This document shows, piece after piece, positions 1 through 10,950 of a stretch of 64,000 nt of DNA (the stretch's first letter is position 1; every line of letters begins with the position of its first letter). The stretch is taken from positions 10,441,151 to 10,505,150 of the forward strand of contig NC_056548.1 in assembly GCF_910596095.1 (NCBI RefSeq), given 5' to 3'. This DNA comes from Thunnus maccoyii. Lineage: Eukaryota; Chordata; Actinopteri; Scombriformes; Scombridae. A model generated the notes under the pieces. It had not been told where the DNA came from. It worked only from the letters and a program-made list of their open reading frames with translations, and searched no databases. Made by a program: the position numbers and the translations under genes.

Positions 1-2018
1 GATAATGGAAATAATTGCTACTGCACAGTCGGGGGAATCTCTCGTCTCCCTATTAAAACAGTTTTCCTCATAGGATCGTTGGCAGTTTGTGGTGGTTTCT
101 CGGCCAGGCTGGGCTACGAGTGCAGAGCCAGAATAGGGGCAAACGCTCTGTTAATTCAATTCAATGAATTCCAAGTGGCGAATTAACATTCATTGCAGGG
201 GACGTGCAGGTAAATTCTGACTGTTGAACACGGCTGTGAATCACAGGTGCTGCAAGTTACAATATGGTGCTATAATAATACAGAACATATTGTATAGTGG
301 TTGTATGACAATCAGCTACACTGCATTACCCAACCTGCATAACTGATGACCTTATAAGCAGATCAGCTATGAGCAATGATGTGACCGATCCAGTTTCTTT
401 GTCAATGATGTTATAAGACTCAGTGTTTCCACTTTTACGTTATATAAAACTATTTTAACGACTATCACAAAATGAGGTGTACAGATTTGTGGAATCAGAT
501 CGGGAAAAAAAAGGCTGACGGAGCTAAAAGTTTCCACCTGTTGCTAGTTTTTGTATAAAGCTACCCTGATCTAAAAATGTCATTAGCTTAACAGAGCGTT
601 TTAGTGTCTTTCAGCTCATGGTTTTGGTTTTTCAGCCCACAACTTCATCTGTGTTGTTTCCTATCACATCCCTGCATCCCTATCTGAAATGATCAAACAT
701 TTTTTAATGAATTAGTCTTTCTGTATTTACTCTCCATTACAAATGATTCTCCATCTCACATTAGTGCCTTTACAACTTACAGTAAGTGTGTGATGCAGCG
801 CAAAGACCCTCCGCCTCGATTTCGTACGTGCAAAAACATGCAGGCTACACGTACCATCAGTCCGATGTAAAAATCACCATAAACTGCCTGGAATATTAAG
901 AGTTTTCCGCTTAAAATATTTGCAAATGTCCTTTCATTCCTTTCACATTATGGCTGGGTGCTGTTGGAGTCAGCCACTGTGAACAGTGTTCAAACAACGT
1001 TAGTTTTAAACCTCGAATACAACTGTCAACAGTTTGAGGGTTTTGTTTAATACAGTGTTTGACTGTGTGGTTTACAAGTGGATAATGCTGTTAAGATAAT
1101 ACGCAGCCAAGCAGGGAATAAGAAAGGAGGTTTACGGGGCAAAATAATCTGCTGGAGTCAGACACTGCGGCCAGAGAAGCCCCTTAATCCCCATCACACA
1201 GGACGAAACAGCAGATGGGGTCTGAGCAATACAAACACAAACTACTGTCGGTGAACAAAAAGCAAAAGCACCCCTGCATTTCTTATTAGGAAATCAAGCC
1301 TGTCACATCTCCACTTGTGGGAGATCTCAGTGGGATTCATCAAAAATTAATGGATAAAATTATTGTGTCCCAGCATCCAACTATCCAGCCATGAATCAAA
1401 TGCAGTTTCCTTAATATGTTCTAAAATACAATTCAAGACCTCGACTTTTTATCATCAATCTTGTTCGCGGAGACCGTTTTTGGAAGATATCGATTTCTTC
1501 TGTACACGGTAAAAACTTCTTCATGATGTTTGTTTCCATTGCCAATAAAAAATTTGGCAAATTTACAGTTTCCAGACCTGTCAGGAAATCTATCTAGTAG
1601 CTCGCTTTGCTGAAATTTCTGTCCGTTTTGTGACCACTTCATCTCCACTCTGTACAGCCGGAGAATTGACTTGGAACAGGCCAGTGAATCAATATTAAGT
1701 AAGAGCGTGCACAAATAGCACTGACCGCTGAGACACACACACACACACATACACACACTGCCAAAGCCGATGCTGAAGAGGTGGTATTTGCTGTTGTTTG
1801 AAGCTGGTAGTTAACCTTGCCCGTATAAATGACACCTAGAGGATTTGCGGGTCTGGTGTGGTGCCAAATTTAGATTAGGAGTCCGGTCTCTCCAAAGCTA
1901 GAGGCGAGAATATACATATTTCCCCAAACACCAACCCTTGGGGACTCAATAAGCATGGATGTCAATTGCCTTTGAAACTGGAGGCAACAAAGTGATCAAT
2001 AATGTATCATAAGCTCTT

Positions 2019-2032
2019 CCCCCCCCCCCCCC
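2019..2032. repeat. C14 homopolymer
   Basis: A run of 14 C. The length of such runs is prone to sequencing error. Confidence 0.9.
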
Positions 2033-3016
2033 ATTCATAAACTAGGGACTGCACTCCTGGAGGGGAAAGAGATGATCCACATCTTTCAATCACCATGTAT
2101 GCAAAACTAGAACTTTCACGACCGTACCGCTGGCCGATGCGCCAAAAAGACATTCTTTCCACCGAAGAACAAGGAAACTGACAAATGTAAAATATGCAAC
2201 TACAGATACATAACAGTACCAGTATTTTTCTTTAACATGTGTAGACCTTTGGGGGAAAATATTTCTTGCATGTTGTCAGGTAACTATCTACCTTATAAAA
2301 AAACGTGAATGTACAGAGACCTGCATCTGCTACAGCACACAAAGACTCAGTATTCATACAACCTTAAACTCTCCTCTGCATTCAATGTGAGTGAAGTGCT
2401 GGTGGCAGTCTTTTCTTTGAGCCGTCTGTCTGAGGCTTTAATAAGGTGTTCCAGTCTACAAAGCTCCATTTTACAGCGCTGATGTAAAAATGAACTGCTG
2501 TCAGTCCAAACACAGGTGGGAGCAACGTTTCCTAATCAACGTGGCTCGTTTTGGAAATCGTTCTCATCTAATATATGAGCTGTTCAGTGTATCCACACAA
2601 TCTGTATTCATGTTGAAAACTAACATTACATTCCTGATAATAGCAAAATGACTTAATTCCTTCATATCATCTGTACTGTGAAGAAACATACCACTGCTTT
2701 GGCATGTCAACTCAAGTGATGAAAATAACAATACAGTAATTTTCACCCATAATGCTGCTGTGAGTGTCTATGGTTACACTTAAGAGTGAGCAAGGTGAAG
2801 AGACAACAACAAATTAACACTTAAATGATGTTAACACAAGTCAGAATTAAGTGTGATTACCGCTCGCTTATTTTTGGGGTTTCCATGGATTTACATCTCA
2901 TTGTTGAAGCTTGACTGTTACTGAATTCATAATGTGTGCTGAAATTAGATCATATCAAATGCCGACACAAACCGCTGTCTGGCTGAGATTTACGACTCAC
3001 CATGGCAAGTGTGCAC

Positions 3017-3040
3017 GGGGGGGGGGGGGGGGGGGGGGGG
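3017..3040. repeat. G24 homopolymer
   Basis: An uninterrupted run of 24 G following 'gtgcac'. It could form a G-quadruplex. Its exact length is likely to be unreliable in the assembly. Confidence 0.9.
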
Positions 3041-3451
3041 TCCTTTTCTTTGGCAGACATAGCAACACTGTAACATAAACATACTACATTAAATGTTAAT
3101 GGGGATTCACACCGGAGGCGAGACGTGAGCGGCTCGTAAGCACGTTCCGATCTGTTCAGTCTATTGAGAGACTCTGACCTGCGTTCAGCAGCAGCTCCTG
3201 ACCGATGGCCCGGCTAACCCGCCTTCACCAGGAGGCTGACTGACAGAAGAAATTTACTGAACCAAAATAGTTTTCATGTCGGCTGCATGGGAAGAAATCA
3301 ACAGTGTTTGTATTTGTTGATTTATTTCCCCAGTGTAGCCAGTGAGGGGAATCTGCCTGTAGTGAAAGGCGAGCTCACAGACAGATTGGGATCCATCAAT
3401 GTTAATAAGTTGTGAAACACATATACAGCAGGATATTTGTGCGATTTAAGC

Positions 3452-3731
3452 CAGTGGTTCTCAAAGTGGCAGGGTTCCTTGAGGAGGGTCCAGGGGGTCC
3501 CCGGCAAAAAGGGGAATAATTTATTTCCACTATAATTCCATCTATACGTAACACAATGACAGAATGTATGACTATTTTGGTCATGGGTTGCATACACTCT
3601 CTGTAATAAAACATCTAAAAGCTGAAAATCTTATCAGATGAGGGACTGTGGAACAAAATCTTATCAAAGATCTGTGGTCTAATTTGTGTCAGTTCAGGGG
3701 TCGTTGATGTGAAAAAGTTTGAGAACAACTG
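3452..3731. mobile_element. hAT-type MITE with 'CAGTGGTTCTCAAA' terminal repeats
   Basis: The left end reads CAGTGGTTCTCAAAGTGG. The reverse complement of the right end reads CAGTTGTTCTCAAACTTTTT, giving imperfect terminal inverted repeats. Similar 'atttaag/atttaaa' words flank the two ends and suggest an approximately 8-bp target duplication, as hAT transposons make. The roughly 280-bp interior has no transposase frame, so this is a non-autonomous copy. This type of repeat is abundant in fish genomes. Confidence 0.7.
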
Positions 3732-4974
3732 ATTTAAAACAGCTGTCTGTGCAGATTACACGTCATTAAATGTGACAGAAATAGACTCGGGCTTAAAAAA
3801 CACAGGGGGTTTCTGTGAGACGCGTGTCACTCACACGTGTCTCGGAGTCATTGTGGTATTAATACATTTAATAAAAATGGAAGTGTATCTGATCTGTGAG
3901 ATGCGCGAGTGACGGATGTCAAAAACACTTCTAAAAACACTTTCTATGTGAATTGGCTGTTAGATTCCAGCATTTAAAATGAACAGTAAACGCTGTGAAA
4001 TATACATGGGTGTCAAAAATAAAATGTGATGAAGAGTTTAAATCATTTCTGTGTTAACTTGTCAGTGGTAATTTATTGTAGTAGCTGGTTTTAATGGGCC
4101 ACATGCCACAGCTGGTTTAAACTCTTAATCGTATTGTATTAGCATTTGTTCCACATATAAAACCTTCACAATCGATCTAACTAGTAACTACAGCTGCCAA
4201 ATAAATGGACTTGAGTAAAAACTCTAAATTGTCCTGTTGAAATGTAGTGAAGTGCACATTTTCACACAAGTGTAAATACTCAAGTGCCAGAGCATCAAAA
4301 ATATTAAGCACTTCAGTAAATGTTCTTTGTTGCTATCCACCTCTGTTCAACATGATCAGTGTAAAGCTACCTAACTGCAGACCTTAAGGCCAGAAAAGTC
4401 AGATTAACTTCACTTTGAAGCTTTGTTTAAAAAACCTGCAGGCTTGTGTTAAGTCTGTTTCAGTATATTCTGCATGTAGTGAAGCTCAGATCCAGTTAGG
4501 CTCTAAGTTATTCATAATACAGGTAGTGGGTTGAAAGAGAAAAGAGCCGTCTTAACTTTGGAAAGTAAAGCCTTGTATTGTTTTCCCACTCTCGACTCTT
4601 TAGAAAACTATATAACCACTGCCAGCCAGCAGACTTGGCTGCATCAGCAAGCACACTTGTGCGTCAGCTGCAGGTAAAGGCAGCTCGCTCAGCCTAGCAA
4701 CCGCTGAGCCATGAAGGAATACCAGGGAGAGATCACAAAACCTGCAAAACACACATACACTCATGTGACATGACGCACCTCGTCTCATTACTGTTCAACC
4801 TGACAGCTGAGTAGTAATACTTTAACAAAGAAACTCAGCCTCTTTTATGACATTGAAGATCGAATCAGCTGTCATGACGTTATCTGACCTATCATTATAT
4901 CGTCACTGTTATCTGACAATATGCAATTTTCCTTTCCAAATCAGCCTGGTGACTTAAACATTCTCAGCTTAGCC

Positions 4975-5130
4975 CGGGGCAAAAACTTAGCACCAGCCAA
5001 CTGCTGGTAAAATATGCAAGTGGCTGGTAGATTTGCTTCACTCACCAGCCAAAAACACAATGGTAATCTATTGAGTGGCTGGTAAAATCTGAACATTCAC
5101 TAGCCATTTTGTTAGCTGGTGGACAAAACA
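4975..5130. repeat. Interspersed repeat built on 'ggctggta' words
   Basis: The words 'agtggctggtaga', 'agtggctggtaaaa' and 'accagcca' recur several times in both orientations over about 150 bp. It looks like a low-complexity repeat of short direct and inverted words. I cannot name the family. Confidence 0.4.
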
Positions 5131-6539
5131 GCTAATTTTGCACCCTGTCCTGGCCATGCTGATAATGGCTGTGAAGCAAAGCTAGCATGTACTAGCACAA
5201 ATTCCACACAAATCTGTGTTATTGATATGTTTGTAGATCTCCACAGGGAGAAATTTACAAGCCAGTACACAAGCTGTGGTCACCAGCTGCTTCTGTAACC
5301 TTGTTTTTCCTCTTTGCTTTCAGTTAAAAGGAAAAATCTATGTTTTCCAAATATTTCAAGGTTTGTTTTATATGCTTCCAGTCTAAACTTGAGCACAAAA
5401 AGCCTGACCTGAGCAGATAATTGATAATAACTTGTATATATTGTTTCATATGCAGCTCACTTGTAGCGTATGGGCTCTGATTTGTCTACAGCTCTGTGAA
5501 TACTGAATTTACATTGGAACAATTTATGGTATTCTATTATAATATTTAAAACACTGACAACGGTGCTATATATCATTGCCCCCGAATGCACCCTTCTCAT
5601 TGTTAATGCTATTAACTCCTTGGCCAGCAGCTCTTCACACTTTGGCATCTCGCCACAGTTGATCGTAATAAGCTGTGCAGGACATTTTTGAACGATCAAT
5701 ATTTAGCTTAATGGTGCCTGAGTTCTCTGTGTTAAGTGTCATGACACTAAATAGGTCAGAACCAATAAGTTACATCGCTCTAATGTCTGTGTAATGAAGC
5801 TGCAGCGACATAATGTTGTGCATGTGTGGCCAATGAATCTACATATTATATTGTGAAAATAACCCTGAAAACATGGATAAAACTCAGTAAAGTTGTCATT
5901 TTCAATCATTTGTAGTTGCTTTTTTTTACAAGTATCAGTCAGGATCCACTGGCTTAAACGTATGAAAGTAGAAGAAAACGTTCAATTTCGACATGAACCT
6001 GTAATTAAGTCAACAAATTCAGTTTAGTTTTCTTCTTCCTGGCTTGGTTTGACCTGACCGGCCCAGTAAGCGACAGTCAACAGCAATGCAGCCAATTACT
6101 CAACAGGAAGCCACATCACAAGGATATCCTTGCAGCCATGGGTGACAAAAGTATTTTAGAAATCATAACAAAAGATTTGTTTGCATACTGACATGACCGG
6201 AATTCAGGGCTTTCTTTAAACAATGAAATAACACCAGCGGCAATACATCATCCTACTCAACCGTACGTAAAAAAAAAACAAAACGATGAGTGCATATTCT
6301 TGTGTAATCATAGCAGATTATATGCAGTAGATGTCGTTAGTAATACACTTTTTTTCAAAGCTGACAGCACCATCATACCAAGTAATTTGGGGGGAAACTA
6401 CTAGGATAACTGGTATGTCGAATGCTGCCTTATTCTATTATTTTAATGAATGCAATTAAAGAGAAAACTGTCATTAGGGTTGATTAAATATTAGAGTGCT
6501 TAATTCTTAACACTGGGCTTCATTAAGTTAGTTTCATTG

Positions 6540-7670
6540 CTTAAAGATGTGTTATATGATTAATATATTATTAGACAGAGAGATAAATAGACTAATGAGG
6601 GCAGACGGCAGTAATATCAGGTTTCTATCTGATACCTCTTCCTCCAACGAAGGCTGGACAAATATGAGGAGCAGTTATTGTTCTTCTTATAGCCAACATC
6701 TTGAATCAAGGTCACCGTGCAATGAGCTCTGACAAATGTCAAAGCCATTACATAATCTCCTGAGCTGTGTCATTATAAGCATATGGCTCTAACAAAAAGC
6801 ACACTGCCATCGAGCTGTGACTGCCTCTGGCTCGGAAACTACACAATTTATAAATCTGCTCGTTCCAAATTGATACTACGCCTAAAACAATATCCTCTTT
6901 AATACCTTTATGTTTAAAAGGCTCAATTACTAAGTAAAAGGAAATAAAAGATGTGCCGTTTGCTTTTTTTTTTTTTTTTTAAACAGCGTCAAACCAATTC
7001 TCCTGTAAACAAATACCCATATTTGCAACAAATTACATTATGTGTGTATACTACTAATAAGCTGCAATATGTGGTTCTCAGGCTTGTATTACTATGCTCA
7101 CTAGGCTACTATTGGAAGAGCCAGGGCAAAGAGCCAAGCGACTCAAGGGATAGAGGAAGGAGGAGGGATCATTCACCATTTCTGTTAACCCTTAATGTTA
7201 TCTAAAAGATTTAAAACAATGACATGAAACCTAAAGCTTGTCACTGTATAAAAAATGTGCAAGAAATGCCACTTAATGGTTGGCTTCATACTGTTTTATT
7301 CCCAAAACCCGAGGCAGGGACAGACTGGTACATAACCGGATATTCATCACAGTATTCCTCAAACAGAAATAAAAACTGTGTGGGAATTCAAAGACTCAGT
7401 GAGATAAAAAATCATTTAACAGTATTTCGTTCGTAGAGGGTTTCTTTACTACAAGCCAAAAAACACAGCTGTTTCTAAAGCATTTCTGTTCTGTGGGGCA
7501 TCAGAGCTACTGCATACTTCCCCTATTAACATGGATGTATCTGAACCAATTGATTTGAGAGCCCATTAAACTGTGTGTCTTAATGGTGGATGCCTGCAAT
7601 ACAACTGTAATTATGTTTTTGAGTGAGTCCAAGCAACAGACAGCTGTCTATACGGGTTCCATGCTAAATA
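6540..7670. promoter_or_regulatory. Candidate conserved non-coding (enhancer-like) block
   Basis: This non-repetitive stretch is rich in homeodomain-like and TALE-like words. At 6730-6741 there is a perfect palindrome, TGACAAATGTCA, resembling MEIS/PREP/TGIF half-sites arranged head to head. Stop codons rule out a long frame. Conservation cannot be tested from one genome, so this is a guess from texture. Confidence 0.25.
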
Positions 7671-9359
7671 AGTAAACAACGTCTGCAATGCAACCCGACT
7701 ACTATGAGCACTAGCTTAAAAACATGAGGCTTTATGAGTCTTCACATGGAAGAGGAGCAAAGGTCACAGTATGTGTGTTTATATGTCTAGTGTGTGTAGA
7801 TATTATCAGTTAATTATTGTTTACTACAGGTGGAGAATCTGACGTTTCCAAATGTTGTAAATCACAGCATCGCGTTCATCATCTAATGTCTGATTAGATT
7901 AGGAACACATTTTTCTACACTGATCTTTATGAATACACTACTCCAGCAGGGTTTTTCAACAAATTCACACTTTAAACTGTGTTTTCACGCTGCATTTTGA
8001 TAGGAATATGTAATATATACAAAAATACTAATGTTCTGACAACAGCTGAAAGTGTTGATATCAGCCGGCTCGAGCTTGGCATTTGATTAGTGATGAGTGT
8101 TTCACGGAAATTACATTATTTTTTTAATAGTTTCCTTATTGTAGTCTTTTTTGTACAATCTTATTAATAAAGTTTCATTTACAGTACATTTTAGGGAAAG
8201 GACATCTTTTTGGACAAGCAATCCCAAATTAATTTAATGTACTGGGAAAACTGGTTCACATTTAGCATAGTGTACAACAGATCCATTGGCAATACAGCAG
8301 GGCCTGTTGAAATACTCAAGTCCAATAGCTGTTGCCCTGCTGGACTTGACTGACTGTAGCAGGAAGGGAAAAATATATAATTACACATCCACTTCCAGTT
8401 TATATCTGGACTGAAGCCACTTGAGTTAGCTGTAATCAGATGAGGTGTTTCAATATAAGAAATAGTATATTAATCTTGAGGGAATATAGAGCATAATTTG
8501 TAAGTTTTTGCACCTCCTAAATAGACTTTTCCAAATGTCAAAACCAAACATAATATATTTTACAGGTCCTCTAAAGCAACTGTTCCCTCACATAGAGATA
8601 TGGACATGCTACACTATACACTTGCTTTTAGATTATGCTTATAAATTTAAAATATACTCAAAAAAATCCACCAAAACATTATTAACTTTAATATTTTAGG
8701 TATCCATTTATTCAAAAAATATGTCAACAGCAGGAAGAAAACCATTTCCAAACTATCTACATGTGGTTTTCAACGCCATATGCAAAACACAAGTCTGCCA
8801 AAATGTAATGTGTATTGATTAACTTGTTCTGCAGGATAAATTAAGTGTGATTTGTGCATTATGGGGTGGAAACACTTGAGTGATAAGACAAGTTTGGCAG
8901 GCAAGCGGGGCTGCAGATAGCAATCCAAGACAGCCTGGATGAAGCATCACATGGCTGACAGTAAACAAAGCAGTTATGCAACAATGTGAGGTTCATGCAC
9001 ACTGCCGGGAGCCACTCTGACCCACTATCAACAATCCCCAAACAGTGTGGAAAGGGGAGGGGACGGCCAGGACTGGAGCCCGTATGAACCTGTAGGGCTG
9101 GCTGGTGGAGCCCATCCCCCTTAATGTGACTCATGTTTCCCCGCTCAGTGTTGCCTGCTTCCCGCACAGAAGGGGGCGGGAAGGGGAGAGAAGCGCCATA
9201 ATAACATTGTTAAACATGCACGAGTCCAAAAAGCAAACACTATATTGTTTTTTAAAAAAAAGAAAAAAAGCATTCACGTGCTGTCATTCATGAAACATGC
9301 AACCTGTTTATTGTCCGTGTAAAAAGTCAGCACCACTCTGAAAACTTGAAGGCACATAG

Positions 9360-9360
<1 letters not shown>

Positions 9361-9388
<28 letters not shown>
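9361..9388. repeat. (GA)n microsatellite
   Basis: About 28 bp of GA dinucleotides with one GG interruption. Confidence 0.85.
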
Positions 9389-9390
<2 letters not shown>

Positions 9391-10117
9391 GGGATGCTGG
9401 TGTTGACAGGAAAAAAGTAGCAACTCAGAACACATATTGAACATCTCTGAGAGTGCACAAAAGCAAAACTGCCGTGGGTTGATGGCAGAGAGGGGAAAAA
9501 AAATGTACAACAACGTGGCGTTTGCGTGGTTGACGAACCTAACCGCACAGAAAGCACCGTACGGCAGGAGGGCAATACTGTACAATCATAACACGGCTGT
9601 GCAAATGAGAGAAGGTGATGCTCTGATTCCTGCCTTGCAAAGAGCAAGAAAACACGTCACACCGCATGGCTCTTTATTTGTTGACAAGCCAAACTCCAGC
9701 GCCGGTTGGAAATTGGTGGCGAACAGGCCACCGCTGCGGCAACCACTTGCCCTTCTTGCAAGTTGTCTTGCCGAAATTTTGGGGGGCTAGCTCGCAAGCT
9801 AATGGCTCTGCTAGGCTATAATGTAACTGAGGAAGAGAGAGAAAGCACATTCACCTCCGTTAGCCGCTAGCGCCCATCCCCCAACCAACCAGTCTTCCCT
9901 GTCTGTGTCCACCATCTTTAATCTGTGCTCCGTCTCCCTTCCCACCGCACAAAACACGACAAAAACACAAGACACTCACCTTTCACGACCATCCCCGAAT
10001 CGATTACCGCCTTCCGAAATAATAAATCGATTTTCGTTATAATATCGTGGGTATTTTAATATTGAAAATTGGCCGTGCGAGCGGAACCGCGCCTTGAGAG
10101 AAGAGCAGCAATCCTAA

Positions 10118-10132
10118 ACCGCCATCTGGTGG
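10118..10132 (-). promoter_or_regulatory. CTCF-like binding site 1
   Basis: The minus strand reads CCACCAGATGGCGGT, which fits the vertebrate CTCF core consensus (CCASYAGRKGGCRSY) at every position. Confidence 0.6.
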
Positions 10133-10184
10133 TATTTTCCTCTCTGTGATGCAGCGGGAGCGGCGCAGCCTCAGACCGAGACAC

Positions 10185-10200
10185 AGCTGCCCCCTGGCGG
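10185..10200 (-). promoter_or_regulatory. CTCF-like binding site 2
   Basis: The minus strand reads CCGCCAGGGGGCAGCT, one mismatch from the CTCF core consensus. It has the same orientation as the site at 10118 and starts about 67 bp from it. Confidence 0.55.
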
Positions 10201-10619
10201 ACACAGCGGGCCGCGGCGGACGCGCGCCTCAGGGGGTGCGAGCACGGGGAGGGGGAGGGACCCGCAAAAGACCCCGCCAGCACAACACTGGCGGGGACGC
10301 GCACACGAGCACAGAGACTCCCCCTATTTCTCTTTCAGGTCAATTAAAATTTAGATAAGACTGTCTGTTAAAAAAAAAAATACGACGATTCAAAGCACTT
10401 TACAGTGTTCAAATTCATAAAAACAACAAATAAATACGTACTGATTTCCTTTTGGAATATTATAAACACTACAGCAATACACTTAAGTATAATATTACAT
10501 AAATGCAACTACTATGATTTAAAATAAATCTCAAAATCCTAAAATAATACCATAGTGGAATAAAATATACATATATATATAACATACATATATATATATC
10601 ACCTATATGGGCATGCAAA

Positions 10620-10950
10620 TAATTATTTTCTTTATTGATCAATCATTTAGTCTGTGAAATGTCAAAACGTAATGCAAAATGCATGTCACATTTTCCCAGA
10701 GCACTAAGCAACGTCTCTAAATGTCATGTTTTGTCCAACCAACATCCAAAGAGATTTCATTTACTGTCATAAAAGACAAAGAAAAGCAGCAAAACCACAT
10801 GTTGGAGAAGCTGGAACCAGCAAATGTTGGGCATTTTTGCTTGAAAAATGACTAAAATAATCTATCAATTATAAAAAATAGTTGCAGATTAATGTTCTCT
10901 TGATTGCGTCCCTTAATTGATTGATGGACTAATTATTGCAGTTCCTATAA
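10620..10950. repeat. Percomorph-type interspersed repeat, copy 1
   Basis: The element starts with 'tattgatcaatcatttagtctgtgaaatgtc'-like text, passes through 'tgttttgtccaaccaacatcc' and 'agctggaaccagcaaatgttg', and ends with 'gatggactaattattgcag'. This word order matches a very common repeat of spiny-rayed fishes with 'attgatcgatta...ttgcagctct' ends. A second copy lies in an atr intron at about 56395-56622. It has no coding capacity. Confidence 0.6.

Larger units (their letters stand above)
1..9979. other. Gene-free stretch, probable long first intron of a minus-strand gene
   Basis: I find no coding exon I can support here on either strand. The open frames present are short and match no family I know. 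A strong minus-strand splice donor at 9979 suggests that this stretch is the beginning of a large intron. It holds a hAT-type repeat (3452-3731), a C14 and a G24 run, a repeat built on a 'ggctggta' word (about 4975-5130), and AT-rich blocks around 6540-7670 that read like conserved non-coding elements. The intron interpretation is inference. A small coding exon under 60 codons could still be hidden here. Confidence 0.4.
9980..10300 (-). other. Putative non-coding first exon of a minus-strand gene (stag1 candidate)
   Basis: Read on the minus strand, the sequence ends in ...GTGAAAG|gtgagtgtc, an excellent splice donor (last exon base 9980). It sits directly downstream of a CpG-dense region typical of a vertebrate housekeeping promoter. 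The longest minus frame meets a stop at 10056, so the exon appears untranslated. In human, STAG1 has an untranslated first exon and is divergent from SLC35G2. Here slc35g2 starts about 11 kb away on the opposite strand, so stag1 is a reasonable candidate by synteny. No STAG1 coding exon is visible in the window, and the exon's 5' boundary is unknown. Confidence 0.4.
9700..10350 (-). promoter_or_regulatory. CpG-rich promoter region
   Basis: CpG density rises sharply, most clearly from about 10060 to 10320, against an AT-rich background with few CpGs. It lies upstream of the minus-strand donor at 9979. The region contains two CTCF-like sites and a perfect 9-bp inverted repeat at 10272-10296. 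Confidence 0.55.

Noticed and set aside
1433-1756. 107-codon minus-strand frame with charged sequence (EMKWSQNGQKFQQSELLD)
   Set aside because: No family is recognised, its N-terminal end is a translated CA repeat, and no splice signals frame it. It may be chance or conserved non-coding sequence.
5457-5699. 80-codon minus-strand frame
   Set aside because: Low-information frame with no known motif and no neighbouring exon signals.
9274-9790. Overlapping frames of 103-117 codons near the CpG promoter
   Set aside because: They include translated GA repeats and have no family match. They sit in the presumed intron next to the promoter.
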